From: UBA2137 sp963740205
Lineage (GTDB): Bacteria > Pseudomonadota > Alphaproteobacteria > Micavibrionales > Micavibrionaceae
NCBI GenBank assembly: GCA_963740205.1
Contig: CAVUDD010000004.1
Coordinates: 62,001 to 126,000 of the forward strand
Direction: 5' to 3'
DNA length: 64,000 nucleotides
Part shown: piece after piece, positions 17,291 to 27,103 of the stretch
How the letters are laid out: the number at the start of each line of letters is the position of its first letter
Position numbering within the stretch: position 1 is the first letter of the stretch
The notes under the pieces: model-generated
Databases searched by the model: none
Seen by the model: only the letters and a program-made list of their open reading frames with translations
What the model was told of the DNA's origin: nothing
Made by a program: the position numbers and the translations under genes

Positions 17291-17766
17291 AATTCAGACT
17301 CGTCGGAGAGTTATAAGACTTTCCGCAAGCGCTAATTACTATAAGGGATATGATGTGATAAGGTTTCTATCGCTGAAAGTATTGCTCTAAAAAGCAAGAT
17401 GCAATTTGCGGGAACATAAGCGAACCAAAACTGAGAAAATAGCTTCACAATTGGGCCAGTTGATAAAGCGAAAAGTTATCTTGTGCCCAGAAAACCAAAG
17501 ACCGCTGCGTTGTGGGGAGCGTCAGCTTCGGTCTCGTATGGTTTTTCAGCTATGTAAAAACGAATTAGAGGAAATCAAAAAATCTCTTTAATTCTTATAT
17601 TCTAAGTATCACTCACAAATCAGGCTATTTTTTGTATTAAATGTGCCATATTCTCGCCACATTTCAGAGTTTTTCGTTGAAAATATATGCAACAACACCA
17701 TTTTACTTGTGAAACACTCGTGATATTCTTTTGTCGCTGACAAATCACCAACCTAAAGGACTTCAA
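17291..17766. other. Gene-poor stretch before acnA
   Basis: About 475 bases without a convincing gene. The part up to about 17590 may be further decayed 3' sequence of the upstream HExxH gene; an open frame of 61 codons at 17406-17591 has no ribosome site and no recognisable product. The last 170 bases are AT-rich and presumably hold the acnA promoter, but no clean consensus was found. Confidence 0.4.
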
Positions 17767-20526
17767 ATGGCACGCACTGGTCAGGATACTCTTAAAACAC
17801 GCTCACAGCTTGAGGTAGATGGAAAAACCTATGATTACTTTTCTCTCTCCAAAGCAGAGGCGCAATTAGGTGATATCTCGAAATTACCAAAAACATTGAA
17901 GGTCCTACTTGAAAATCTTTTGCGTTTTGAGGATGGAAGCAGTGTGACAACAAGTGACATCAAGGAATTGGTTGCGTGGCTTAAACATAAAAAATCAGAT
18001 ACAGAAATTGCCTATCGTCCTGCGCGCGTATTGTTGCAGGATTTTACAGGTGTTCCAGCCGTTGTTGATTTGGCAGCAATGCGTGAGGCCATTAAATCTC
18101 TGGGTGGTGATCCGCAGAAAATTAATCCACTAACGGCTGTTGATTTGGTGATTGACCATTCGGTGATGGTGGATGAATTTGGAAGTCCTGATGCCTTTAG
18201 AGAAAATGTTGAGCGTGAGTTTGAACGTAACCAAGAGCGTTATGAGTTTCTGAGTTGGGGACAAAAAGCATTCCGCAATTTCCGTGTTGTACCGCCTGGT
18301 ACAGGTATCTGTCACCAAGTGAATTTAGAATATCTATCGCAAACTGTATGGTCTGAAAAAGATCAGAACGACAAGGATGTGATTTATCCTGATACGTTGG
18401 TGGGAACAAATTCACACACAACAATGGTCAATGGCTTGGCTGTACTTGGTTGGGGTGTTGGCGGTATTGAGGCCGAGGCAGCTATGCTGGGGCAACCAAT
18501 CTCTATGCTTATTCCTGAGGTTGTTGGTTTCAAACTGACTGGAAAATTAAAAGAGGGCGCAACGGCAACCGACCTTGTGCTGACAGTTACAGAAATGCTT
18601 CGTAAAAAAGGCGTCGTTGGTAAATTTGTTGAATTTTTTGGTGAAGGACTTGGTCATATGACTTTGCCAGACCGCGCCACTATTGGAAACATGTCGCCTG
18701 AATTTGGCTCGACATGTGCATTCTTCCCGATTGATGAGGAAGTCTTAAGGTATCTGCGCTTTACAGGACGAGATGAACACCGCGTCAAAATGGTTGAGGC
18801 TTATGCCAAGGAGCAAGGTCTGTGGCGTAATCTTGGTGATGAGCCAGAATTTACGGATACACTAGAGCTTGACTTGGGGGATGTTGTTCCTTCTATCGCT
18901 GGGCCAAAACGCCCGCAAGACCGTATTGCTCTTACTGATGCATCACGTGCATTCAAGATTCTCATGTCTAAAGAGGTGGGCTCAGACCCAGTCGGTAAAG
19001 AAGGTGAGTTGATGAATGAGGCTGGACAGATAGCCGAATATGACATGGAAGAGCTTGACCCTACGCAAAAGCAAGTCGCAGTTGAAGGTGCAGATTACAA
19101 AATGAAACATGGCGATGTTGTGATTGCAGCTATTACGAGTTGTACAAACACATCCAATCCATCTGTTATGGTTGCCGCTGGACTTGTTGCCCGCAAGGCA
19201 CACGAAAAGGGTCTCACTAGAAAGCCTTGGGTTAAAACGTCACTTGCACCAGGTTCTCAGGTTGTAACCGAATACCTTGAGAAAGCAGATCTGCAAAAAG
19301 ACTTAAACGCTTTAGGGTTTGACCTTGTAGGCTATGGTTGTACTACGTGTATTGGTAACTCTGGTCCTTTACCTGCGCCAATCGCCAAGGCAGTTGAAGA
19401 TGGTGATTTAAACGTAACAAGTGTGCTTTCTGGAAATAGAAACTTTGAGGGACGCATTTCTCCACATGTGAAATCCAATTATTTGGCGTCACCTCCACTG
19501 GTTGTTGCTTATGCACTTGCCGGTTCAATGTTGGTTGACTTGTATAATGATCCGCTTGGTCAGGATAAAAACGGCAATGATGTTTACATGAAAGATATCT
19601 GGCCAACCAACAAGGAAGTTCAAGACGTAATAGATAAATGTCTTTCTCCCGATATGTTCCGTGAACGCTATGCAAATGTTTTTGAGGGAACGCCAGAGTG
19701 GAAGGCGATTGCAGGTGATAAAGCATCCGAGACTTATGAGTGGAAGGCATCTTCGACCTACGTTAAAAACCCACCATTTTTTGAGGGTATGGAAATTGAA
19801 CCAGAAGCTCCTCAAAATGTAAAAGGTGCGCGTATTCTTGCGTTGCTTGGTGAGTCTGTAACAACAGATCATATTTCACCAGCGGGAGCGATTAAATCAA
19901 CATCCCCAGCGGGCGAATATCTTCAGTCGCATCAAGTTGCGCCGCGTGAGTTTAATTCCTATGGATCAAGACGTGGTAACCACGAGGTTATGATGCGTGG
20001 GACATTTGCCAATATTCGCATTAGAAACGAAATGGTTCCTGAAATAGAGGGAGGTTTTACAAAACATGTTCCTGATAACGAAACCATGCCCATTTATGAT
20101 GCAGCAATGGAATATGTGTCCGCTGGTGTGCCTTTGGTCATTATTGCGGGTAAGGAATATGGAACAGGGTCATCACGTGACTGGGCAGCAAAGGGAACGC
20201 GTCTATTAGGCGTCAAGGCAGTTGTTGCCGAGAGTTTCGAGCGTATTCACCGCTCTAACTTGATTGGTATGGGTGTTTTACCATTACAGTTCAAGGATGG
20301 CGTAACGCGTAACTCACTTAAAATTACTGGTCAGGAAACCATTGATATTATGGGTATTGACTCAATTGTTCCGCGCGGAAGCTTAACTATGAAGGTGACT
20401 TATCCTGATGGCTCTAGCAAAGAAGTAGAGTTGCTATGCCGTATCGATACAGGTGATGAAATGGATTACTACAAAAACGGTGGAATTCTACACTATGTGC
20501 TTCGTCAGTTGGCAACGGCTGCCTAG
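17767..20526 (+). CDS. acnA: Aconitate hydratase A
   Basis: A 919-residue [4Fe-4S] enzyme that isomerises citrate and isocitrate in the TCA cycle. The cluster cysteines are in ITSCTNTSNPS near residue 460 and GYGCTTCIGNSGP near 528. The catalytic and substrate segments GTNSHTTMVNG near 222 and GKEYGTGSSRDWAAKG near 796 are present. Length fits AcnA/IRP-type aconitases. I choose the ATG at 17767, preceded by AAAGGA; an in-frame ATG 36 bases upstream lacks support. It overlaps the convergent downstream gene by four bases at their stops. The frame is intact over 2.7 kb. Confidence 0.97.
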   Translation: MARTGQDTLKTRSQLEVDGKTYDYFSLSKAEAQLGDISKLPKTLKVLLENLLRFEDGSSVTTSDIKELVAWLKHKKSDTEIAYRPARVLLQDFTGVPAVVDLAAMREAIKSLGGDPQKINPLTAVDLVIDHSVMVDEFGSPDAFRENVEREFERNQERYEFLSWGQKAFRNFRVVPPGTGICHQVNLEYLSQTVWSEKDQNDKDVIYPDTLVGTNSHTTMVNGLAVLGWGVGGIEAEAAMLGQPISMLIPEVVGFKLTGKLKEGATATDLVLTVTEMLRKKGVVGKFVEFFGEGLGHMTLPDRATIGNMSPEFGSTCAFFPIDEEVLRYLRFTGRDEHRVKMVEAYAKEQGLWRNLGDEPEFTDTLELDLGDVVPSIAGPKRPQDRIALTDASRAFKILMSKEVGSDPVGKEGELMNEAGQIAEYDMEELDPTQKQVAVEGADYKMKHGDVVIAAITSCTNTSNPSVMVAAGLVARKAHEKGLTRKPWVKTSLAPGSQVVTEYLEKADLQKDLNALGFDLVGYGCTTCIGNSGPLPAPIAKAVEDGDLNVTSVLSGNRNFEGRISPHVKSNYLASPPLVVAYALAGSMLVDLYNDPLGQDKNGNDVYMKDIWPTNKEVQDVIDKCLSPDMFRERYANVFEGTPEWKAIAGDKASETYEWKASSTYVKNPPFFEGMEIEPEAPQNVKGARILALLGESVTTDHISPAGAIKSTSPAGEYLQSHQVAPREFNSYGSRRGNHEVMMRGTFANIRIRNEMVPEIEGGFTKHVPDNETMPIYDAAMEYVSAGVPLVIIAGKEYGTGSSRDWAAKGTRLLGVKAVVAESFERIHRSNLIGMGVLPLQFKDGVTRNSLKITGQETIDIMGIDSIVPRGSLTMKVTYPDGSSKEVELLCRIDTGDEMDYYKNGGILHYVLRQLATAA

Positions 20527-21407
20527 GAAGCGTTAGAGCGGAAATAGACTTCAGAGCCTTTAGTGACTTCACCAAAATCTGGCTTATCTGGGCGGTAGGT
20601 CACATCATAGATGTTTTCAAACTGCATGATTTCACGCGAAACTTCGCCAAGTCTTTTGGTCGCTGAACTTACTGTTGCTGAGGAAATGTTTCCGATACCT
20701 GCCTTGGCCATTCCATTAGTAAACGCCAATTGAATACCCTCAAGGTAAGCGGCACTTGTATTAAGGCAAAGAGAAGGGGTGACATTAAGGCTGTCTTCTT
20801 CTGCATCATCATTGGGTTTAACCGAGAAACTAAATGTCGCACTTTCGAGTGCATTTCTGAGAATAATTCCGCAACGACCAGCTTCAGGCTTTGCTGTAAT
20901 CACAAGCCCCATGTTACTTTCATGAACGATATTGACGGGTTGACCCGTCTTGGCAAAGGCTTTTTCGGCCAGTGGAATAGAGTTGTCATACTCTGAATTG
21001 GAATTAACATCGCATTTTTCAATCATATCTAGGAAAGGGTGAGCCTTACCTGTTTTAAAAACAACTGAGCCTTGTTTATAAATAACAGCCCATAAATCAG
21101 AATTATGCTTATTATCGTGGAAGCTGACAGTCTTATCCCATATCTCTTTCCAGTCAAAACTCTCTTGTTTGATGAATGTCGTCCCATTGCGTTGGTAGGA
21201 TTGCATAATGTGAGCTGCCAAACGCACACAAACATGCATGGTCTGGGCACGCACAACAAAAGTTTCCATTGATTGCCCGTCATTACTTTTCAAAAGTAAG
21301 GCGAGGCGATTGCTGACCACACGCATAGTCTCGGAATCTTTGCCATGCTCATTAATGAGGAATTTTTCGCGGAGAAGTGTTGTGTCGAAAGTCATAAATT
21401 GTGCCAT
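20523..21407 (-). CDS. Conserved-looking hypothetical protein, 294 aa
   Basis: I do not recognise this protein. It is soluble, has no signal peptide or membrane segment, and contains scattered cysteines (for example HVCVRLAAHIMQSY near residue 60 and GRCGIILRNALESATFSFSV near 178). An acidic linker NDDAEEDS lies near residue 200. The overall pattern is of a single alpha/beta domain. It is followed on the same strand, in the upstream direction, by another orphan (21469-21996) with a 60-base gap, so the two could be functionally linked. Codon use and composition match neighbours. Confidence 0.75.
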   Translation of the reverse strand: MAQFMTFDTTLLREKFLINEHGKDSETMRVVSNRLALLLKSNDGQSMETFVVRAQTMHVCVRLAAHIMQSYQRNGTTFIKQESFDWKEIWDKTVSFHDNKHNSDLWAVIYKQGSVVFKTGKAHPFLDMIEKCDVNSNSEYDNSIPLAEKAFAKTGQPVNIVHESNMGLVITAKPEAGRCGIILRNALESATFSFSVKPNDDAEEDSLNVTPSLCLNTSAAYLEGIQLAFTNGMAKAGIGNISSATVSSATKRLGEVSREIMQFENIYDVTYRPDKPDFGEVTKGSEVYFRSNAS

Positions 21408-21468
21408 CTATCTTGTTAACGCATTTCAAGATAGCACAACCAATCTTAAGGAAAAATGAATTTAGTTT

Positions 21469-21996
21469 CTAATACGCACCCATTTTGTGGTGACGCTCAA
21501 GTGCAAGGTCAGGATTCATCTCACGTTTAAGATCAAAGTTGAATTCTGGTTCGTTTGCCTCGTCAAGTTTTCTGGCTAAAACCATATATTGACGTTCAAG
21601 TTGGACGCGTTTTGGAAGGTCGCGTTCAAAAGCCTGTTTCAGGGCTTCGCTTCTGCTTCCTAATCTTGCTGAGTCAAAGGCTGTTTGAAAGGCGCGTGAT
21701 TTGGCTTGTTTTGATTTTGCGCGGTCAACATAGACTTCATCAACAGCGTCAACAACATGTCCAACATCTACGCCACCAAGACTAGAAAATGCACCACCAG
21801 TAGCCACCGTAATCATCGCATCGGCAATCATACCGCCAAGCATATCATCGCCTGAATCTGCAACGCGGGCATCTGATTTTGCGTAAATAAACCCTCTTTG
21901 TCCCCCCGGTTCGGGAGCCAGTTTCATCACTTCGGCCTCAATCATTTTCATTACTGCTGCGATATCTACTTGTGCGTCTGTTAATGCTTGGGCCAT
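21469..21996 (-). CDS. Hypothetical protein, 175 aa
   Basis: An unrecognised protein with a perfect AAGGAG ribosome site. The N-terminal 40 residues are helical. A glycine-rich stretch (DDMLGGMIADAMITVATGG, residues 50-68) could be a short membrane-interacting hairpin. The C-terminal half is strongly charged and helical (AKSKQAKSRAFQTAF onward) with coiled-coil character. No catalytic motif is visible. Its position upstream of the 294-residue orphan suggests a two-gene unit. Confidence 0.72.
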   Translation of the reverse strand: MAQALTDAQVDIAAVMKMIEAEVMKLAPEPGGQRGFIYAKSDARVADSGDDMLGGMIADAMITVATGGAFSSLGGVDVGHVVDAVDEVYVDRAKSKQAKSRAFQTAFDSARLGSRSEALKQAFERDLPKRVQLERQYMVLARKLDEANEPEFNFDLKREMNPDLALERHHKMGAY

Positions 21997-22128
21997 CTTT
22001 AATTCTCCTTGATTACCCCTATCCTATAGGGCACACGTAAAAGAAGTTTTAAGAATAGATAAAATTTTAGAGAGTTTTGGAATTTTAGTGATATTTGCTA
22101 ATATGAAGAAAATCAAAGAGGGAAATCC

Positions 22129-22525
22129 ATGAAAAAAGTAATTTCAATACTCATTGTATCTTCATTTATAGGAGGATGTGCGCAAGACAGCAATTCTATC
22201 GAGGCTCATTATGTCTCTCCAATGGAATATCGTGGGTATAATTGCCAACAATTAGAAATTGAAATGGTACAAACTTCCAATAGGGCAAAAAGGCTTGTTG
22301 GGCAAATTGATGAAAGGGCTTCCCAAGATGCTGTAGCCGTTGCTGGCGGTTTACTTGTGTCTGGCCCATCTTTTTCTTTATTCAAGGAAATAGCCCCAAG
22401 GCGATGCATTATGCACGCTTAAAAGGTGACTTTCAGGCTCTGGAGATGGCTTGGACCAGAAAAATTGTGCTATTGAAGTTAATAAATACACTTTGAAAGA
22501 AGTAAAAGAGACTAATAAACCTTAA
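22129..22525 (+). pseudogene. Small prophage/SPI-type lipoprotein, two frameshifts
   Basis: The reading frame begins with a lipoprotein signal (FIGGC lipobox at residues 14-18) and continues with SPMEYRGYNCQQLEIE and the segment DERASQDAVAVAGGLLV, a pattern I recognise from small lipoproteins of proteobacteria. Those proteins normally end with ARLKGEYDALEQ...KNC. That ending is present but out of frame: one shift near 22370-22385 gives YARLKGDFQALEMA, and a second near 22452-22462 gives DQKNCAIEV, ending at 22525. The intact protein would be about 130 residues. Both shifts lie near short T or A runs. Confidence 0.6.
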
Positions 22526-23289
22526 CGCTTAACGCTAGATAATGCCTTGCGCAGCTCATGTGTCTTTGTGAAGTAATCGTCTCTGGCTTGTTTGAGAAGT
22601 TCTGGCCAAGTCTCTTCTGGCGCTGTCTTTGCGGGAATCTTAAAACTTGGGAGATAATCATAAGGCACGGCTAGATCGGTTTCTTCAACCAAATCAAAAA
22701 TACGTGACATGCGTTTTGGATTACTCAAAACCCAGGGTGATATTTTTTCGCCAACCAGTAATGATAAAGCTGTCATATTATTTTGGGGTTTTTCTATGCC
22801 ATTGCCAAGTACAGGAAAGCGTTGAAAGTCAAAACGTGCGCGAAGTTGTGCCATGTAATAGAGAATGGCTGCTTTTTCCTTCTGGTCACGCTCTAGATAG
22901 GCTTGTGCGGCGTAAAAGAGGGCAGTCGGAGGAACTTTGCCTAAATCAGCCTCAACTGCATCCAGTGCCTTTTGTACTCGCGTATCCGACCCGCTTTTAA
23001 TTTCGTTGAGATAAGGCCAGTCTTTGAGATATTTGAGAGGTATAAGAGATTTTTCAGGCGATAGAGGTTCTGTTGAACTCAAATTAAAAGGATGGTCAGT
23101 TTTGAGGGAATTGATATCAGTTTCGACTGTTGTTTTTTCTTTGTCAGTTGCCTGTGCAGTATCGGGAATATCCTCCTTGGCGTCTTCAACAACAAGAATG
23201 TTCATGCCTTTTTCCTTAGGGTCTAGGACTTGGGCATCCACAGGCGAGGAAAGTAAAATTATTAAAAGGCTTGCTAAAAAATACTGCAT
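22522..23289 (-). CDS. Secreted hypothetical protein, 255 aa
   Basis: Residues 1-19 form a signal peptide ending in VDA, so the protein is probably periplasmic. A low-complexity acidic linker (residues 30-75) follows. The folded part starts around residue 85, with PPTALFYAAQAYLERDQKEKAA near 117, a helix-turn-helix pattern like a TPR or Sel1 unit. I do not recognise the family. Its stop codon overlaps the stop of the converging lipoprotein gene by two bases. Confidence 0.7.
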   Translation of the reverse strand: MQYFLASLLIILLSSPVDAQVLDPKEKGMNILVVEDAKEDIPDTAQATDKEKTTVETDINSLKTDHPFNLSSTEPLSPEKSLIPLKYLKDWPYLNEIKSGSDTRVQKALDAVEADLGKVPPTALFYAAQAYLERDQKEKAAILYYMAQLRARFDFQRFPVLGNGIEKPQNNMTALSLLVGEKISPWVLSNPKRMSRIFDLVEETDLAVPYDYLPSFKIPAKTAPEETWPELLKQARDDYFTKTHELRKALSSVKR

Positions 23290-23350
23290 TCCCTTTTATA
23301 AAGCGTTTAATTCTGTTAGAGCAAATTTTTAATTTTATTTCCGAGGTTTT

Positions 23351-24340
23351 ATGACCAAGTATGATGCCTTTGTTGCTTCCGATGCCAATATTGATCTTAT
23401 TGCGCATGTCGATGAGAGTTTTATAGCTGAACATCCGTTTTTGCAAAAAGGTGTGTTCGTAAAATGCCTTGAACAACAAGCAGCCTATTTTTTAAAAAAC
23501 TTTTCCTTCAAAGCATATCCTGGAGGTACTGGAGCTAACGTCGTTCATACAATGAGTGTGCTTGGATCCAAGCCTTATTATTTAGGTGTGCTTGGCAAGG
23601 ATGCGGAGGCTCTGGTCTTTAAAGATTCATATAACCTTATAGGTATGGATTATAAAATTATTGATTCATCTCTTCCTTCGACAAAAATATTTACGTTTAT
23701 TACGCCTGATGGTGAGAGAACGGGAGCCTCCTATTATGGAGCTTCCACAGAACTTAGGAAAGAGCACATATTAGAACATGCTCCACAAAATATAGGTTAC
23801 GTATATTTGGATGGATATTTTCTTAATCAAAAACACGGGCTCGAAAATCTTTTGGCTCTCAACGAGGTTGCTAAAAAGTCAGGTGCCAAAACTCTTTTTG
23901 CTGTGAATAGTACCTATATTTATTCTGTGAATAGAGATGCCGTTCATAAAATGGTTGATGTTGCAGACATATTGGTTTTTTCGGAAGAGGAGGCTCTTCT
24001 CGTTAGTAAGGAAAGCGAGATTGGACTTGGTCTGCTTGAGAAGTTTGGCACCAATAAGATGATTATTGTAACAATGGGGGAAAGAGGCAGTGTGGTTTTT
24101 TGTGATGGTAAAGAAGTCTTTGTTGATGCATGTAAGCCAAATAAGCCAGTGATCGATTGTAATGGAGCAGGCGACAATTATGTCGGAGGTTTCTTATATG
24201 GCTTATCAAAGGGTTTTGATTTGAGTGTCTGTGGAAAATTAGGTGCTGCTGCAGCAACAGAGTGTATTGTTCAGAATGGTCCGCGCATTAAAGGTTTAAC
24301 GCAAGCGTCTCAATCAGAGATAGAAGTCTTAATACTTTAA
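23351..24340 (+). CDS. PfkB-family sugar/nucleoside kinase
   Basis: A 329-residue ribokinase-like kinase. The N-terminal glycine motif YPGGTGANVVHTMSVLG lies near residues 56-72, and the C-terminal signature DCNGAGDNYVGGFLYGL near 273-289 contains the catalytic aspartate and anion hole (GAGD). This layout is closest to adenosine-kinase-like members of PfkB. It transfers phosphate from ATP to a sugar or nucleoside hydroxyl; the substrate cannot be set from sequence. It stands alone between unrelated orphans. Confidence 0.85.
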   Translation: MTKYDAFVASDANIDLIAHVDESFIAEHPFLQKGVFVKCLEQQAAYFLKNFSFKAYPGGTGANVVHTMSVLGSKPYYLGVLGKDAEALVFKDSYNLIGMDYKIIDSSLPSTKIFTFITPDGERTGASYYGASTELRKEHILEHAPQNIGYVYLDGYFLNQKHGLENLLALNEVAKKSGAKTLFAVNSTYIYSVNRDAVHKMVDVADILVFSEEEALLVSKESEIGLGLLEKFGTNKMIIVTMGERGSVVFCDGKEVFVDACKPNKPVIDCNGAGDNYVGGFLYGLSKGFDLSVCGKLGAAAATECIVQNGPRIKGLTQASQSEIEVLIL

Positions 24341-24351
24341 TTATTCAAAAA

Positions 24352-25449
24352 TTATCCGAAAGCGCGCTTTTTTATCGAATCTGATAATCCAGCTTCGTCT
24401 TCATCAAGGTTATTAGTTTGTAATACATCCAATAATTCTGAAGGATCCTTGAGGTTTGCTGAAACAAGTTCAAACATTGGTAAATGATTGTTTGGCTCTA
24501 AAACATCGGCAACGGTAACGCGTTGGTACACAGGCCATTGCTGTGCTGCTATACGTCCTAGATCCTTCAATGAGTTTATCGATGAAAGACCATGATTATT
24601 TTTATGATAGGTGTGCATCACAGCATCAGTTGCGCGTTCAATTTTGCTTTTTTCATACACAGTGGCTTCTGGAAATTCATTTTGGATAATATCTTGAAGT
24701 TTTTTCATGGCCAGTTCTGAGTATGCATGAATTTCATCATCACTTAGTACTCTTTGTGTGCCAATTTCCTTAACTTCGAATTCCATTTCGTTGTCTTGTC
24801 CTGCAACCATATCTGTGTGTGGAGTAAGAAACATGTTTTGATCTGCAGTGGCATCAGCGCGAGCAAAAACACCGTCCTCAATTTCAAGAATAAGATAAAA
24901 GTTACTTCGCGAAGTAACACATACGGCTTCTACAAAAAGATCCTTGTCATTAATGTCATGAAGTGACTCTGGAAGAGCCCTGAGTTCTATGGATTTCTCT
25001 GGGCAACTTCTTTTTGCGTCAATAAATTGTGAGTAGTAATTTTCTAAGCAGTTTATTTCGCCTTCGCATGACTCAACTTCATCTCTAATGTCTACAGATG
25101 AAAGAAGTGTTTTAACGCAAACATCGAATTGACCAAAAGTCTCTTCACTTGTTTCTTTGAGGTCGCCTCGTGCTCGAAGTTGAAGTTCCTCCTGATTAAA
25201 GTCCCTGTGTAGCGTATCAACTGACAGGCTAAGCAGGTAGTAATCCAGTGGATTTATCTCTGGTGAAACAGTGATGTCTTCCTGAGAAACAAGATATGAA
25301 AAAACCCCTGCAAAATTGGAGGGGTCATCAATAGAAATTTTTAACTCAGGCTCTTTTACGCCTGGTATCTTCTGCCACATTCCTGCAGACGCAAATACAT
25401 TAGAAAGTGCCCTGCACTTGTTGGGGTTGAATTTTGGATCGTAGGCCAT
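24352..25449 (-). CDS. Orphan protein, 365 aa
   Basis: I do not recognise this protein. It is acidic and soluble with no signal peptide. A cysteine-containing region (residues 110-155, VESCEGEINCLENYY) and a beta-rich segment (FYLILEIEDGVFARAD near 185) stand out, followed by a helical C-terminus. Its upstream region has a strong promoter combined with a perfect inverted repeat (see the site at 25488-25519), so expression is probably regulated. The start has a CAGGGA site. Confidence 0.72.
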   Translation of the reverse strand: MAYDPKFNPNKCRALSNVFASAGMWQKIPGVKEPELKISIDDPSNFAGVFSYLVSQEDITVSPEINPLDYYLLSLSVDTLHRDFNQEELQLRARGDLKETSEETFGQFDVCVKTLLSSVDIRDEVESCEGEINCLENYYSQFIDAKRSCPEKSIELRALPESLHDINDKDLFVEAVCVTSRSNFYLILEIEDGVFARADATADQNMFLTPHTDMVAGQDNEMEFEVKEIGTQRVLSDDEIHAYSELAMKKLQDIIQNEFPEATVYEKSKIERATDAVMHTYHKNNHGLSSINSLKDLGRIAAQQWPVYQRVTVADVLEPNNHLPMFELVSANLKDPSELLDVLQTNNLDEDEAGLSDSIKKRAFG

Positions 25450-25487
25450 GAGATTCCCTGTTCAAAACGCATCAAAATTTCTTGATA

Positions 25488-25519
25488 CTTGTATAATTTT
25501 TTTCTTATACAAGAGTCAA
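25488..25519 (-). promoter_or_regulatory. Promoter with overlapping operator-like inverted repeat
   Basis: On the minus strand TTGACT (25519-25514) is followed after 17 bases by TTATAC (25496-25491). A perfect 9-bp inverted repeat (CTTGTATAA at 25488-25496 and TTATACAAG at 25505-25513, 8-base spacer) covers the -10 and part of the spacer. This is the geometry of a repressor site controlling the 365-residue orphan gene that starts at 25449. Confidence 0.5.
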
Positions 25520-25643
25520 CCTTTTCTTTATGTCAAAGGGTGGTTTTTTAAACTTTATTTCTCAAGCGACTCGCGTTATTGCTAATGTACCTTTTCGAAA
25601 TACATTAGAAAAATAAAATCTTTAAAAATTGTGGATGAATAAA

Positions 25644-27042
25644 ATGAGCAGTGAAACTAAGTACGACGTCATAATAATCGGGTCAGGCCCAGGTGGGTAT
25701 GTTTGCGCAATTCGATGCGCTCAATTGGGCATGAAAACAGCCTGTGTTGAGAAAGATAAAACACTTGGCGGTACATGTTTGAATGTAGGATGCATTCCTT
25801 CAAAAGCTCTTTTGCAGGCTTCCGAAAAATATGAAGAGGCTGAAAATCATCTTGGTAAGATGGGTGTGAAGATTTCTAAAATGTCTCTCGACCTGAAGGC
25901 GATGATGGGTCACAAGGACGACGTCGTAAAATCAAATACTCAAGGAATTGAATTTTTATTCAAGAAAAACAAAGTAGATCGCCTGACTGGTACAGGTAAA
26001 CTTGAAGGCAAGGGCAAGGTTTCCGTTGACGGAAAAACCTATGAAGCCAAGCATATTATTCTGGCGACTGGATCTGAGGTTGTTTCGCTTCCTGGAATTG
26101 AAATTGATGAAGACAAAATTGTTTCCTCTACTGGTGCATTAAAACTCCCTAAAGTTCCAAAAACAATGACCGTTATTGGTGGTGGTTATATCGGTCTCGA
26201 GATGGGTGCGGTATGGAGCCGTTTGGGCACAAAGGTTACGGTCGTTGAATATCTTGATCGCATATTACCAGGGATGGATAATGAGATTTCAAAAGAAATG
26301 CTTAAGATCCTCAAAAAATCTGGAATGGAATTCAAGCTTTCTACAAAGGTCAATTCTGCAAAAGCAGGAAAATCGGATGTCGAACTTGAGCTTAAGTCAG
26401 CCAAAGGCGGAGATAAAGAGAAGATAAAAAGTGAAGTTGTTCTTGTTGCCGTTGGACGCAAACCCTACACAGAAGGCCTTGGACTTGAAAAAGCTCATGT
26501 ACAATTGGACGACCGTGGACGTATTGACACTGACAGTAAATTCAAAACATCAGGTGAGGGTGTTTACGCCATTGGTGATGTGATAGCAGGCCCAATGCTT
26601 GCACATAAAGCAGAAGAAGAAGGCGTTGTTCTGGCTGAGATGCTTGCAGGTCAAAAAGGGCATATTGATTACAATCTTATTCCAGGCGTAGTCTATACTT
26701 GGCCTGAGGCTGCTCAAATTGGTAAGACCGAGGAGCAACTTAAGGAAGAAAAAACAGAATACAAGGTAGGTAAATTCCCCTTTATGGCTAATGGTCGCGC
26801 GCGTGCTATGAATGCCACCGATGGATTTGTGAAAATTCTAGCTGATAAAAGAACAGATAAAGTCTTAGGTGTTCATATTCTTGGACCAGAGGCTGGAACT
26901 CTCAATTCATGAAGCGGCAATCGCTATGGAATTTGGTGGCTCAGCCGAAGACATTGCCCGCACATGTCATGCACATCCAACACTTGCAGAGGTTGTGAAA
27001 GAAGCAGCGCTTGCAGTTGATGGACGCCCTATTCATATTTAA
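25644..27042 (+). pseudogene. lpd: Dihydrolipoyl dehydrogenase, one frameshift near the C-terminus
   Basis: This is the E3 subunit of 2-oxoacid dehydrogenase complexes, which reoxidises dihydrolipoamide with FAD and NAD+. The FAD motif GSGPGGYVCAIR is at the start, the redox disulfide CLNVGCIPSKALL near residues 45-57, the NAD motif GGGYIGLEMGAVW near 180 and the FAD-site YAIGDVIAGPMLAHKAEEEG near 310. The frame ends early near 26912. Removing one A in CTCAATTCAT (about 26902) restores the essential HEAAIAMEF...ARTCHAHPTLAE end, with its catalytic histidine and glutamate, to a stop at 27042. Start: ATG 25644 (25635 possible). No E1 or E2 gene is nearby. Confidence 0.88.
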
Positions 27043-27103
27043 TTAGGTTTTCTTTAAAAAATAAACTTGAAAGCCCTGTATTTTCATAATAGCGTAGGCT
27101 TCT

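Noticed and set aside
17406..17591. 61-codon open frame before acnA
   Set aside because: No ribosome site, no recognisable sequence, and it lies in DNA that looks like the decayed end of the upstream HExxH gene.
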